Assembly (NCBI GenBank): GCA_016713675.1
Contig: JADJOS010000001.1
Coordinates: 1,922,001-1,986,000 of the forward strand
Direction: 5' to 3'
Source of the DNA: Acidobacteriota bacterium
Lineage (GTDB): Bacteria > Acidobacteriota > Blastocatellia > Pyrinomonadales > Pyrinomonadaceae
Length of the DNA stretch: 64,000 bases
The translations under genes were made by a program, and so were the position numbers. Under the pieces are notes generated by a model. The model was not told where the DNA came from. It saw only the letters and a list, made by a program, of their open reading frames with translations, and searched no databases. Of the stretch, positions 44,951 through 53,998 are shown one piece after another (the stretch's first letter is position 1; every line of letters begins with the position of its first letter).

Positions 44951-44952
44951 GC

Positions 44953-45005
44953 GAACCACCCCGCCCGCAAAGCCGGGCACCCCTCCTTTCCCAAGGAGGG
45001 GAGCT
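44953..45005. repeat. Interspersed repeat, CCCCTCCTT palindrome family, inverted copy
   Basis: Read on the minus strand it begins AGCTCCCCTCCTT and ends CGGGGTGGTTC, matching the copy at 14201-14256 over nearly its full length with changes in the middle. The stem CCCCTCCTT/AAGGAGGGG is retained. Confidence 0.7.
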
Positions 45006-45017
45006 TTAGCTGAAATT

Positions 45018-45075
45018 TAGCCACGAATTGCACGAAAAGACACGAATGGGAGAAGATCCCGTTCGTGTTTTTTTG
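45018..45075. repeat. Interspersed palindrome, CACGAAA family
   Basis: GCACGAAAAGACACGAA and, after GAAGATCCC, GTTCGTGTTTTTTTGTGC form the arms. It lies upstream of the transporter gene and beside the CCCCTCCTT repeat. Confidence 0.7.
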
Positions 45076-45154
45076 TGCTAAAATCGGTTAGTTTTTTGTA
45101 ACACTAAGATAATTGAATTCTAAGATTTGAGCAGAAGCGGCAGGTGCGAGGCTT

Positions 45155-46654
45155 ATGATCGAAACCATTCAACACGATGACGGACGCGTTGAGCTGAATG
45201 ACGAGGCTCTGCGGGAGATCGAGGGGTCGGCGCTGTTTAACGAGGATCTCGCTCCGGTGCCGGTTAAAGAGCGTAATTGGACGACGTACAACTACGCCGC
45301 TCTCTGGATCTCGATGGCCCATTGCATTCCGACGTATATGATGGCCTCGGGGCTGATCTCGGCTGGGATGAACTGGTGGCAGGCTCTGTTTACGATCCTG
45401 CTCGGCAATGTCATCGTGCTTGCGCCGATCTTGCTCAATTCGCATCCCGGAACGAAATACGGCATTCCGTTTCCCGTATTTGCCCGGGCGGCGTATGGAA
45501 CGATGGGCTCGAATCTTCCGGCACTGATGCGCGCGATCGTGGCGTGCGGTTGGTTTGGGATCCAGGCGTGGATCGGCGGACAGGCGTTGCAGACCTTTTT
45601 CGCGGCGTTTATTCCGGGCTGGGCGACACTGCTCGGACCGGCGATCGGCGGCCACACGCCGACCGAGTGGCTATCCTTCCTGATCTTTTGGGCGATGAAT
45701 ATCGCCATTATATATAAGGGGATGAATCTGCTCAGGATCGTGGAGAATTGGGCGGCTCCTTATGTGATGGTGATGACCGGCCTGCTGTTGGCGTGGATCT
45801 TGTACCAGGCGGGCGGCGTTGGATTCCTGCTGAACGAGCCCGGCAAATTCCACTCGCTCGGTGAGTTTTGGCCCGTATTTGTCCCGTCGCTGACTGCTAT
45901 GATCGGTTTTTGGGCGACTCTGAGCCTGAACATGCCGGACTTTACTCGATTCGGCAAGAGCCAGCGGGAACAGGCAGTCGGGCAAGTGGTTGCATTGCCG
46001 TCCACTATGGTTGTGTTTGCCGCAATGGGCGTGCTTATCACTTCAGCGGCATTGATCGTTTTCCCCCAATATGAACCCTGCCGATGCCTGGGATCCGGTC
46101 AAGCTTGTCGGCCAATTCACTCAGCCCGCGGTGGTCGCGATATCGATGTTCACAGTCGTCGTTGCGACGCTGTCAGTGAATATTGCCGCGAACGTCGTTT
46201 CTCCTGCCAATGACTTTGCCAATGCTTTCCCCAAGCTGATATCGTTCCGTACAGGCGGCCTTATTACCGGAATTATCGGTATCTTGATGATGCCATGGAA
46301 ACTGCTTGCCGACCCGTCAGGATACATTTTTGGCTGGCTGGTTGGTTATTCGGGAGGACTTGGTTCTATTGCCGGCGTCTTGATAGCGGACTATTGGCTG
46401 GTCCGACGCAGAGAATTGAACCTTGGCGATCTATACCGAAACGGGGGAATTTACGGCGGTTGGAATTGGCGTGCCGTGTTTGCGACGCTTTTGGGTTGCT
46501 TTTTGCGTGGATAGGGTTGATAATTCCAAGTCTCAGAGTGCTATATGATTATGGATGGTTTGTAGGGTTTGGCGTTGGATTTGTAGTGCACTGGGCATTA
46601 ATGGCGGTCGTTCCGCCGAGAGAAACCGGTAATAATGAAGTATCAGAGAGTTAA
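45155..46654 (+). CDS. NCS1-family pyrimidine/hydantoin permease (two frameshifts)
   Basis: About 500 residues after repair, roughly twelve membrane segments. NCS1 features: NWTTYNYAALWISMAHCIPTYMMASGLI, the GSNLPALMRAIVACGWFGIQAWIGG helix, SLNMPDFTRFGKSQREQAVGQ and WDPVKLVGQFTQPAVVAISMF, then VSPANDFANAFPKLISFRTGG. NCS1 proteins import uracil, hydantoin, allantoin or related ureides. C5 at 46063-46067 has one C too many and T5 at 46500-46504 lacks one; both repairs give continuous family sequence to the stop at 46654. It overlaps the next gene by 20 bp, typical of an operon. Confidence 0.85.
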
Positions 46655-48092
46655 GAATTTTTACAACGGCGAGTTTGTTGACAGCAGTTCGTCCGAAGAT
46701 CTGGATGTTATATCGCCGCTTGACGGCAATTTGCTGTCGACTGTTCCGATGTCGACCGTCGATGAATTAAATGCAGCGGTCGCTTCGGCGAAACATGCTT
46801 TTGAATCATGGAGCAAACTTCCGATCAAGGAACGCGTTCAGGTGTTTTTTCAATACCGAAATTTACTTGAAAGGAACTCTGACGAGCTGACAGCTCTTAT
46901 TTCTGAGGAGAACGGCAAAACTTGGGACGAGGCAAAGGCTGAGGTGGATAAGAGCATCGAGCTGACCGAATTTGCGTGCTCGATGCCGCAGCTTGTTTCA
47001 AACGAAGTTTTGGAAGTGAGCCGCGGCGTGGAATGCAGGATCGAACATTTTCCGGTCGGTGTTGTCGCCTCGATCGCTCCGTTCAATTTTCCGCTGATGG
47101 TGCCTAATTGGACGATGCCGAATGCACTCGTTCTCGGCAACACGATGATCATGAAGCCGTCGGAACTTGTGCCGCTTTCTGTCCTTAGAATGGCTCAGCT
47201 ATTGAAGGATGCCGGATTACCTGACGGGGTTTTCAATGTGATCAATGGCGGGAAAGAGATCGTCGAAGGGATCTGCGCTCACGAGGATATCGAGGCCGTC
47301 AGTTTTGTCGGATCGACAAAAGTCGCGAAGCTTGTTTACCAGCAAAGTACCAACGCTCTGAAACGATGTATTGCACTTGGCGGAGCGAAAAATCACTTAT
47401 TTGTTCTGCCTGATGCCAATCCGTCGATGACGGCTTCGAATGTGACCGCGTCAATGTCGGGATGTGCCGGTCAACGCTGCATGGCCGCATCGGCGATGCT
47501 TGCGGTAGGGAATGTTGATTCGATCATCGACCAGATCTGTGTCGAGGCACGCAAGATCGTGCCCGGCCAGAATCTTGGAGCTGTCATATCACAGGCTGCG
47601 AAAGAGCGTATTGAAGGTTATATTTCTGAAGCCGAACGCGATGGAGCAAAGATCCTCGTCGATGGCCGCAATGCCGTTGTGAGCGGAAAAGAAGGCGGTA
47701 CCTATGTTGGCCCAACTGTTATTGACTTTGTGACTCCGGAAATGTCCGTCGCGAACGAGGAGATCTTTGGACCGGTGATCTCCATTATGCGTACTGAAAC
47801 GTTGGATGAGGCGATCAAGATCGAGAATGCGAACCCGTATGGCAATGCCGCAGCAGTATTTACCCAGAGCGGCGGACTTGCTAGGTACGTCATGGAGCAC
47901 GCTAGTGCCGGTATGATCGGAGTCAATATCGGTGTGCCGGTTCCACGCGAGCCATTTTCATTTGGCGGCTGGAATGATTCGCGATTTGGCGCAAACGATA
48001 TTACGGGCAAAGCTCGATCGAATTTTGGACAAGACTGAAAAAAGACGACGACCAAATGGAACCCCGAGGCGGGTGTCAATTGGATGAGCTAG
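46635..48092 (+). CDS. mmsA: CoA-acylating (methyl)malonate-semialdehyde dehydrogenase
   Basis: About 485 residues after repair. NAD-dependent aldehyde dehydrogenase fold with PFNFPLMVPNWTMPNAL, GSTKVAKLVYQ and the catalytic Cys282 in CAGQRCMA; PREPFSFGGWNDSRFG is typical of MMSDH. It converts malonate or methylmalonate semialdehyde to acetyl- or propionyl-CoA, the last step of pyrimidine catabolism. The frame as given ends early at 48038. Adding an A at 48009-48011 and removing one from A6 (48038-48043) gives the family C-terminus ending KKTTTKWNPEAGVNWMS, stop 48090-48092. Confidence 0.9.
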
Positions 48093-48137
48093 TTGAAGTC
48101 ACGATATTGAAAGTAAGAAGTTCAACGGAGAAAAGAA

Positions 48138-49210
48138 TTGACCAAGCTGAAACTGATAATAATCGCTGGATTCTGTGCGGTTGCTCTGGCCATTGTGGTG
48201 CCGGTGGGAAAGACACAAACCAAAGTTGAGACAGCTGGCCAGAAATTCAAGAGCATCAAGGTATTGAACGATATGCCGGCCGACCAAATGGGCAAGGTAA
48301 TGAATATGATCTCGGCCAGCCTGGGCGTGGACTGTAAGTTCTGTCACGCATCGAACGACGGCGACTATGAAAAAGAGGGCTTTGAGCACAAGGATACGGG
48401 CGCAAGATGATGAAGATGGTCTTCGATCTGAACAAAACTCAGTTCGACGGCCGTCCGGAGATCAATTGCAATTCATGCCATAACGGCAGATCGCACCCGC
48501 AGCCGTCATTTCCGCTTTCAGCTGCAAAAACAACCGATGCAAGGCCGAAACAACCTGAAGTCAAACCCACGGCCGACGAGATCTTAGCGAAATATGAAAT
48601 AGCTCTCGGTGGTAAAGATAGGATAGCTAAGATCACATCGCGAGAGATCAAAGCAAGTCGAGCCGAACCGGACGGCAAGACCGTAGAACCGGAGGAGATA
48701 TTTCAAAAAGGGAACAGGTTCCGTTCCGATACCATTTACGGTAAATATGTGGTGAGCGAGATCTTCGACGGAGTGGATTATTTGAAGTTCGGCGGAGAAG
48801 TCAAAATTGACCTGAAGGCCGACGAATTGGAGCAGGGCAAACGTGAAGCCCAGTTGTTTGGGAATCCGAGTATCAAAACGATATATGCTACGCTCGAATT
48901 TCGATTTCTAGATAGGATAGACGGTCGCGATGTACATATGATCTTGGCAACGACTGCCGATAAAAAACGCGAGCGCCTTTATTTCGATGCGGTCTCGGGA
49001 CTGCTCGTGCGTCGAGTGGCGTCGAGCCCGACCGTTTTTGGCAACCATGTTTTTCAAGTAGATTATCAGGACTATAAGGATTTCGGCGGTGTTAAGCTGC
49101 CAACGACCATCAAGTATGCGATGCCGCAGATCCAGTGGACCCGGAAGATAACAGACGTAAAAATCAACCCGGCTATCAATGCTTCCAAATTTGCGATACC
49201 TGCGAAATAA
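48138..49210 (+). CDS. Secreted c-type cytochrome-like protein with two CxxCH motifs (frameshifted)
   Basis: About 357 residues after repair. Signal peptide (LKLIIIAGFCAVALAIVVP) and two haem-binding motifs, CKFCH and CNSCH, about 48 residues apart, as in the small multihaem domain often annotated as photosynthetic reaction centre cytochrome c subunit in Acidobacteriota. A C-terminal beta-rich domain (~150 residues) resembles an outer-membrane-lipoprotein-sorting or LolA-like fold. One base is missing near 48398-48402 (CGGGCG). TTG 48138 follows ACGGAG. Role in electron transfer is inferred. Confidence 0.75.
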
Positions 49211-49231
49211 ACCTAGTGAGGATAAATTGTA

Positions 49232-50101
49232 ATGTCTAGGATAGTAAAATGCGGGCTTATTCAGGCCCACAACGTCGCACCGACCGATGCTCCGATACCA
49301 GAGATCCGAAAGGCCAATCTCGATCATCAAATGAGTATGGTCGAGGACGCTGCACGTCAGGGCGTGCAGATGCTCTGTTTTCAAGAGATCTTCACGACGC
49401 CGTATTTCTGTGCGGAACAGACCACTCGCTGGTACGAGGCAGTCGAGCGGATTCCAGACGGGCCGACCGTAAAACTGATGCAGGAAGTCGCGAAACAGTA
49501 TGGAATGGTGCTGATCGTGCCGATTTATGAAGAAGAGCAGACTGGGATTTATTATAATTCGGCCGCGGTGATCGACGCGGACGGTAAGTACCTAGGCAAA
49601 TATCGAAAGACCCATATTCCGCATGTGAACCCCGGATTTTGGGAGAAATTCTACTTTCGGCCGGGCAATCTCGGCTACCCTTGTTTTGATACGGCGTTCG
49701 CCCGGATCGGCGTCTATATTTGCTACGACCGGCATTTTCCCGAAGGGGCAAGATGTCTCGGCCTCAATGGAGCCGAGATCGTTTTTAATCCGTCGGCGAC
49801 CGTTGCGGGTTTGAGTGAATATCTTTGGAAACTCGAACAGCCCGCTCACGCAGTGGCGAACGGCTATTTCGTCGGAGCGATAAACCGGGTCGGAACGGAA
49901 GCTCCTTGGAATATTGGGGAATTTTACGGCCAGAGCTATTTCTGCGACCCTCGGGGTCAGATTCTCGTCGAAGGGTCTCGCGACCAGGATGAATTGGTCG
50001 TCGCCGATCTCGAAATGGACAAGATCCGTGAAGTGCGAAACACGTGGCAATTCTTCAGAGATCGCCGCCCTGATGCCTACGGGCCGATCGTCGCTGACTA
50101 A
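49232..50101 (+). CDS. Beta-ureidopropionase / N-carbamoyl amidohydrolase (nitrilase family)
   Basis: 289 residues. The catalytic triad is visible: Glu52 (FQEIFTTPYFC), Lys126 (KYRKTHIPH) and Cys164 (VYICYDRHFPEGAR). It hydrolyses N-carbamoyl-beta-alanine (or -aminoisobutyrate) to the amino acid, CO2 and ammonia. The order after dihydropyrimidinase in the pathway and adjacency to PreTA (4-bp gap to preT) support this over N-carbamoyl-D-amino acid hydrolase. Stop TAA 50099-50101. Confidence 0.9.
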   Translation: MSRIVKCGLIQAHNVAPTDAPIPEIRKANLDHQMSMVEDAARQGVQMLCFQEIFTTPYFCAEQTTRWYEAVERIPDGPTVKLMQEVAKQYGMVLIVPIYEEEQTGIYYNSAAVIDADGKYLGKYRKTHIPHVNPGFWEKFYFRPGNLGYPCFDTAFARIGVYICYDRHFPEGARCLGLNGAEIVFNPSATVAGLSEYLWKLEQPAHAVANGYFVGAINRVGTEAPWNIGEFYGQSYFCDPRGQILVEGSRDQDELVVADLEMDKIREVRNTWQFFRDRRPDAYGPIVAD

Positions 50102-50104
50102 GAT

Positions 50105-51463
50105 ATGGCAAACGACTATTGCTCACCGCTCGAAATTACTCAGATCGAGCGAAATTTCTCGGAGATCAATCCGGCGTTTTCCGCGGCCGAGGCGATGCAT
50201 GAGGCAAACAGGTGTCTGTTCTGTTATGACGCACCTTGTATTCAGGCGTGCCCGACAGGCATCGATGTGCCTTCGTTCATTAAGAAGATCGCGACCGGTA
50301 ATCTGCATGGTTCAGCCCGCGTTATTTTCGATGCGAATCCGATCGGTGCTAGCTGTGCGCGAGTCTGTCCGGTCGAGGTGCTTTGCGAAGGCGCGTGCGT
50401 TGAGAAAACTCTCCTCAAGAAACCCATTGAGATCGGACGTCTGCAGCGTCATGCGACCGACTTTGCAATGGCGAGCGGTCGCCCTGTTTTTACTAAAGGC
50501 GAATCGAACGGCAAGTCGGTCGGTATCGTCGGCAGCGGGCCCGCTGGGCTTTCGTGTGGGACATATCTCGCACGCCTTGGTTATGACGTGACCGTATATG
50601 AACGAAAAGCTCAGGCCGGAGGGCTTGATACTTACGGCATGGCCGAGTACAAAATGCCGAAATCGGTTTCATTGAGCGAGGTCGAATATATCGCCGGACT
50701 CGGAGTTAAGTTCATCTTGAATACCCAGATCGTCCGCGGAGCGACGCCCGATTCCGAAATCCTTGGCGAAGTAAATGCCGTCGGCTTCGATGTGCTGAAC
50801 GAGTGGCACGATGCGATCTTTCTAGCGACAGGACTCGGTGAGACCAACAAGCTAAATATTCCCGGCGAGGACCTTGACGGCGTTTATGATGCTCTTGAAT
50901 TTATCGAAAAGATCAAAACTCGCGACTGGATGAACGTTCCGCTCGGCAAGAACGTTGCCGTGATCGGCGCCGGAAATACGGCGATCGACGCGGTTACTCA
51001 AGCCAAGCGGCTTGGGGCTGAAAAGGTCACGCTCATCTATCGCCGTACGGAGAAAGACGCTCCCGCGTACGAATACGAGATGGAACTCGCCCGAAAGGAT
51101 GGCATCCAATTTATGTGGGAAACCACGCCGGTCGAGATCGGCGGCATTTCGAGCGTCGGCGGAATGCGTGTTCGGCAGGGAAACACCGAATTTAAGATCG
51201 ACTGCGACATGGTCATCAAAGCTATAGGGCAGCAAAAAATGGCGTCGTTCTTTAGCGATGTTGCTGGTGTTGCCGTCGATGAAAAAGACCGCGTTGTAAT
51301 TAACGATCAGATGCAGACCTCGAACCCAAAAATATTCTCCGGCGGCGACTGTGCTAACGGCGGAGCCGAGGCGGTTGACGCTTCGCAGATGGGCAAGTTG
51401 GCCGCTCAGGGAATTCATCAAACGCTGACGGGCGAGGCCGTTAAATTTGCGGGAGCGAAGTAG
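50105..51463 (+). CDS. preT: NAD(P)H-dependent oxidoreductase subunit, PreT-like
   Basis: 452 residues, homologous to the small subunit of glutamate synthase and to the N-terminal part of dihydropyrimidine dehydrogenase. N-terminal Fe-S cysteines occur in NRCLFCYDAPCIQACPTGIDVPSFI and CARVCPVEVLCEGACV; the FAD fold starts at VGIVGSGPAGLSCGTYLARLG, the NAD(P) fold at VAVIGAGNTAIDAVTQAKRLG. With PreA (52173) it makes the dihydropyrimidine dehydrogenase that reduces uracil and thymine. The 3' end is at 51463; a lipoprotein gene lies between it and preA. Confidence 0.9.
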   Translation: MANDYCSPLEITQIERNFSEINPAFSAAEAMHEANRCLFCYDAPCIQACPTGIDVPSFIKKIATGNLHGSARVIFDANPIGASCARVCPVEVLCEGACVEKTLLKKPIEIGRLQRHATDFAMASGRPVFTKGESNGKSVGIVGSGPAGLSCGTYLARLGYDVTVYERKAQAGGLDTYGMAEYKMPKSVSLSEVEYIAGLGVKFILNTQIVRGATPDSEILGEVNAVGFDVLNEWHDAIFLATGLGETNKLNIPGEDLDGVYDALEFIEKIKTRDWMNVPLGKNVAVIGAGNTAIDAVTQAKRLGAEKVTLIYRRTEKDAPAYEYEMELARKDGIQFMWETTPVEIGGISSVGGMRVRQGNTEFKIDCDMVIKAIGQQKMASFFSDVAGVAVDEKDRVVINDQMQTSNPKIFSGGDCANGGAEAVDASQMGKLAAQGIHQTLTGEAVKFAGAK

Positions 51464-51482
51464 AAGGCTCAGATTTGATTCA

Positions 51483-52168
51483 ATGCGATTACGAATAACA
51501 TTTTTTAGGGCAGCCTTGTTCGGCTTTGTTGTTTGTTTCCTTGGTTGTTCCGAACGGGCGACTAACGGACAGTCATCGTCACCGCCACCAAAGGTTGAAA
51601 AGAAATCAGTGTCCTTCGAAGAGCAGTTGAAAACTTTCGAAAGATTAGGTTTTGTTCTAAATCCTACGATAAAGGTTGACGATATTGATCGTTGGGGCGG
51701 AAAGAGTGAATTCGACACGCCGCCGTTCATGACGATGTACATCACGCTCGGTCAAACGATCGAACGCGAGCCGTGGACGCCGCTTACCGACCGAGTTTGG
51801 CATTTTGACATGGAGGCGATCGAGGATCATGGTGCGTATGTCGACATTATGAAGAACCTTGAGCGGATAACGCGCGGTGAATTGAAATTTAGCAATCTTA
51901 AGGATTACGTTGATGTAGAGAATAAAAGGCATGGGTCTCATTTTCGGTTCGAAATAAGGCATACAAGTGGAATTTGGAGGTTGTTGATGACTGGGCCGAT
52001 CCTCAACTTTTCTCAAAGGTTGTTGAACTTACAAAGATCCTCAAGACAAAGGGGCGTTTCACCTATTTTGATACCGGTGGACAAGATTCGGTAATTGGGT
52101 TTGAAACACTGGAGTCAAGGGAAGCAATCGTGAAAGCAACCGGGCTAAAGATCGAATGGCTTGACTGA
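51483..52168 (+). CDS. Hypothetical lipoprotein (frameshifted)
   Basis: From ATG 51483: a lipoprotein signal with FLGC at Cys22, then a basic KKSVSFEEQLKTFERLGF stretch. A missing G at 51958-51959 breaks the frame; adding it joins RFEIR to AYKWNLEVVDDWADPQLFSKVVEL and gives a ~230-residue protein ending IEWLD. No family is recognised. The stop overlaps the upstream of preA. It may be co-transcribed with preTA, but a role in pyrimidine breakdown is not evident. Confidence 0.65.
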
Positions 52169-52172
52169 TATT

Positions 52173-53420
52173 ATGGCTGATCTAACATCGAATTTCGCAG
52201 GCATCAAATCTCCTAATCCTTTCTGGCTCGCTAGCGCCCCGCCTACTAATATGGGGCCGATGATCGAGCGGGCATTTGATGCCGGTTGGGGCGGGGCGGT
52301 TTGGAAGACTTTGGGTGAACCTATTACCAATGTTTCTTCGCGTTTGGCTGCGCTTGATCAGGGGCCGGTGCGGATGATCGGGCTGAATAATATTGAGCTG
52401 ATCACCGACCGTTCGCTCGAGGTCAATCTTAAGGAGATGGCCGAGTGTAAGAAGAAATATCCGGACCACGCTGTTATCGCTTCGCTGATGGTCGAGTCGA
52501 AAAAGGAAGCCTGGCAGGAAATTACAAAGCGAACCCAGGACACTGGCTGCGACGCCTTTGAACTCAATTTCGGCTGTCCGCACGGTATGTCCGAACGCGG
52601 AATGGGTGCGGCGATGGGGCAGGTGCCGGAATATACCTGCATGGTCACCGAATGGGTCAAGGAAGTTGCGAATATTCCGGTGATAGTCAAACTGACACCG
52701 AATGTTACGCATATCGTACCGCCGGGACATGCAGCTCAACGCGGCGGAGCCGATGCCGTATCGCTAATCAACACGATCAACTCGGTGATGGGCGTCGATG
52801 TCGATACGATGATCCCGTACCCGAACGTCAACGGCATGGCTGCTCACGGCGGTTATTGCGGGACGGCGGTCAAACCGATCGCTCTGAATATGGTGAGCGA
52901 ATTGGCGAGGGATGTTGATTTCAACATTCCGATCTCGGGCATCGGCGGTATCAACACCTGGCGCGATGCGGTCGAATTTATGCTGCTCGGTGCGGGTAAC
53001 GTTCAGGTTTGTACGGCTGTCATGCATTATGGCTATCGCATTGTCGAGGACATGATCGACGGGCTGAATAATTATCTCGATGAGAAAGGCTTTGCGTCGG
53101 TCAATGACATTATCGGCAAATCCGTCCATCGCGTGACCGACTGGGGCAATCTCGATCTCAACTACGACGTCAAGGCCCGTGTTAACGAAGAAAAGTGCAT
53201 CCAGTGCAATCTGTGTTACGTCGCCTGCGAAGACGGTGCCCATCAGAGCTTCGAGTTTGTCGAGTCAAACGGCAAACGCTATCCGCGTGTCATCGAGAAA
53301 GAATGTGTCGGCTGTAATCTCTGCTACCTCGTCTGCCCGTCGCCCGGCGCGATCGAAATGGTCCGCGTCGATGCCGGCGGCCCGCCCCAAAGCTGGCGTG
53401 AGCGGACAGCAGGGAACTAA
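52173..53420 (+). CDS. preA: Dihydropyrimidine dehydrogenase catalytic subunit, PreA
   Basis: About 415 residues. FMN-binding TIM barrel: PFWLASAPPTNMGPMIERAFDAGWGGAVWKT, then FNFGCPHGMSERGMG with the catalytic Cys region, and HGGYCGTAVKPIALNMV near the FMN phosphate. The C-terminus carries two 4Fe-4S cluster motifs (CIQCNLCYVAC, CVGCNLCYLVC). It accepts electrons from PreT to reduce uracil/thymine. I start at ATG 52173; the frame opens at TTG 52161. Confidence 0.92.
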   Translation: MADLTSNFAGIKSPNPFWLASAPPTNMGPMIERAFDAGWGGAVWKTLGEPITNVSSRLAALDQGPVRMIGLNNIELITDRSLEVNLKEMAECKKKYPDHAVIASLMVESKKEAWQEITKRTQDTGCDAFELNFGCPHGMSERGMGAAMGQVPEYTCMVTEWVKEVANIPVIVKLTPNVTHIVPPGHAAQRGGADAVSLINTINSVMGVDVDTMIPYPNVNGMAAHGGYCGTAVKPIALNMVSELARDVDFNIPISGIGGINTWRDAVEFMLLGAGNVQVCTAVMHYGYRIVEDMIDGLNNYLDEKGFASVNDIIGKSVHRVTDWGNLDLNYDVKARVNEEKCIQCNLCYVACEDGAHQSFEFVESNGKRYPRVIEKECVGCNLCYLVCPSPGAIEMVRVDAGGPPQSWRERTAGN

Positions 53421-53425
53421 CCGAT

Positions 53426-53983
53426 CTACTTCAACGCGTCGAGCTTGCGGATCCAGAGATTCAAGGCTTGATTGAGAAGCATCGCGAATCGGCCTTTCGT
53501 CACAACGTTCGTTGGCGTACTGTTTTTCATCTCGGTCAGGCCGAATCGGCATTTTAGTTCTTCGAGAACTTCGGCCTCAGCCAGAACTCCATTCTTGCCT
53601 AATGGCGTTGAGCAACTCTTTCCAAAGAGTGCTTTGTATTTTGAGGCCAACATGCCTCGCTCTTTGGCTACCGCCATCATCGCGATCTGCCCGTTCGAAG
53701 CCATATATCCTAGATCAGGTGAGTTCAGATTTGCGGCACCGTTGTACTCATATTGATACGTCAAATTCTTGACCTTGTGCGACTCGATCAAGGCTTTGAG
53801 GTGAATGTAATATTCGTCTTTTGATGTGACATCCGTGACCTGCGCAACGGTCGTGACATTGTCAGCAGCGATATAAACAGGCGGCTTTGGTGCGGGCGTT
53901 GGAGTTGGCTTTGGCGTGCCCTGGCCGTACGCAAAGGTCGAAAATGAGAGTGCTATAAATAAGAGTAACAAATTTTTTCTCAT
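53426..53983 (-). CDS. Secreted hypothetical protein
   Basis: 185 residues. Signal peptide (KNLLLLFIALSFSTFAYGQ), then a proline-rich linker (TPKPTPTPAPKPPVY) and a helical domain (DEYYIHLKALIESHKVKNLTYQYEYN...KGRFAMLLNQALNLWIRKLDAL). No family recognised; the C-terminal part has the look of S-layer-homology-like helices, unconfirmed. Its stop faces that of preA, 5 bp apart. Confidence 0.7.
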   Translation of the reverse strand: MRKNLLLLFIALSFSTFAYGQGTPKPTPTPAPKPPVYIAADNVTTVAQVTDVTSKDEYYIHLKALIESHKVKNLTYQYEYNGAANLNSPDLGYMASNGQIAMMAVAKERGMLASKYKALFGKSCSTPLGKNGVLAEAEVLEELKCRFGLTEMKNSTPTNVVTKGRFAMLLNQALNLWIRKLDALK

Positions 53984-53998
53984 ATTTTGATTCTGTGA

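Noticed and set aside
44312..44980. 222-codon minus-strand ORF opposite the 44261 gene
   Set aside because: The plus-strand gene has a strong ribosome site and a protein-like pattern. The reverse frame has neither.
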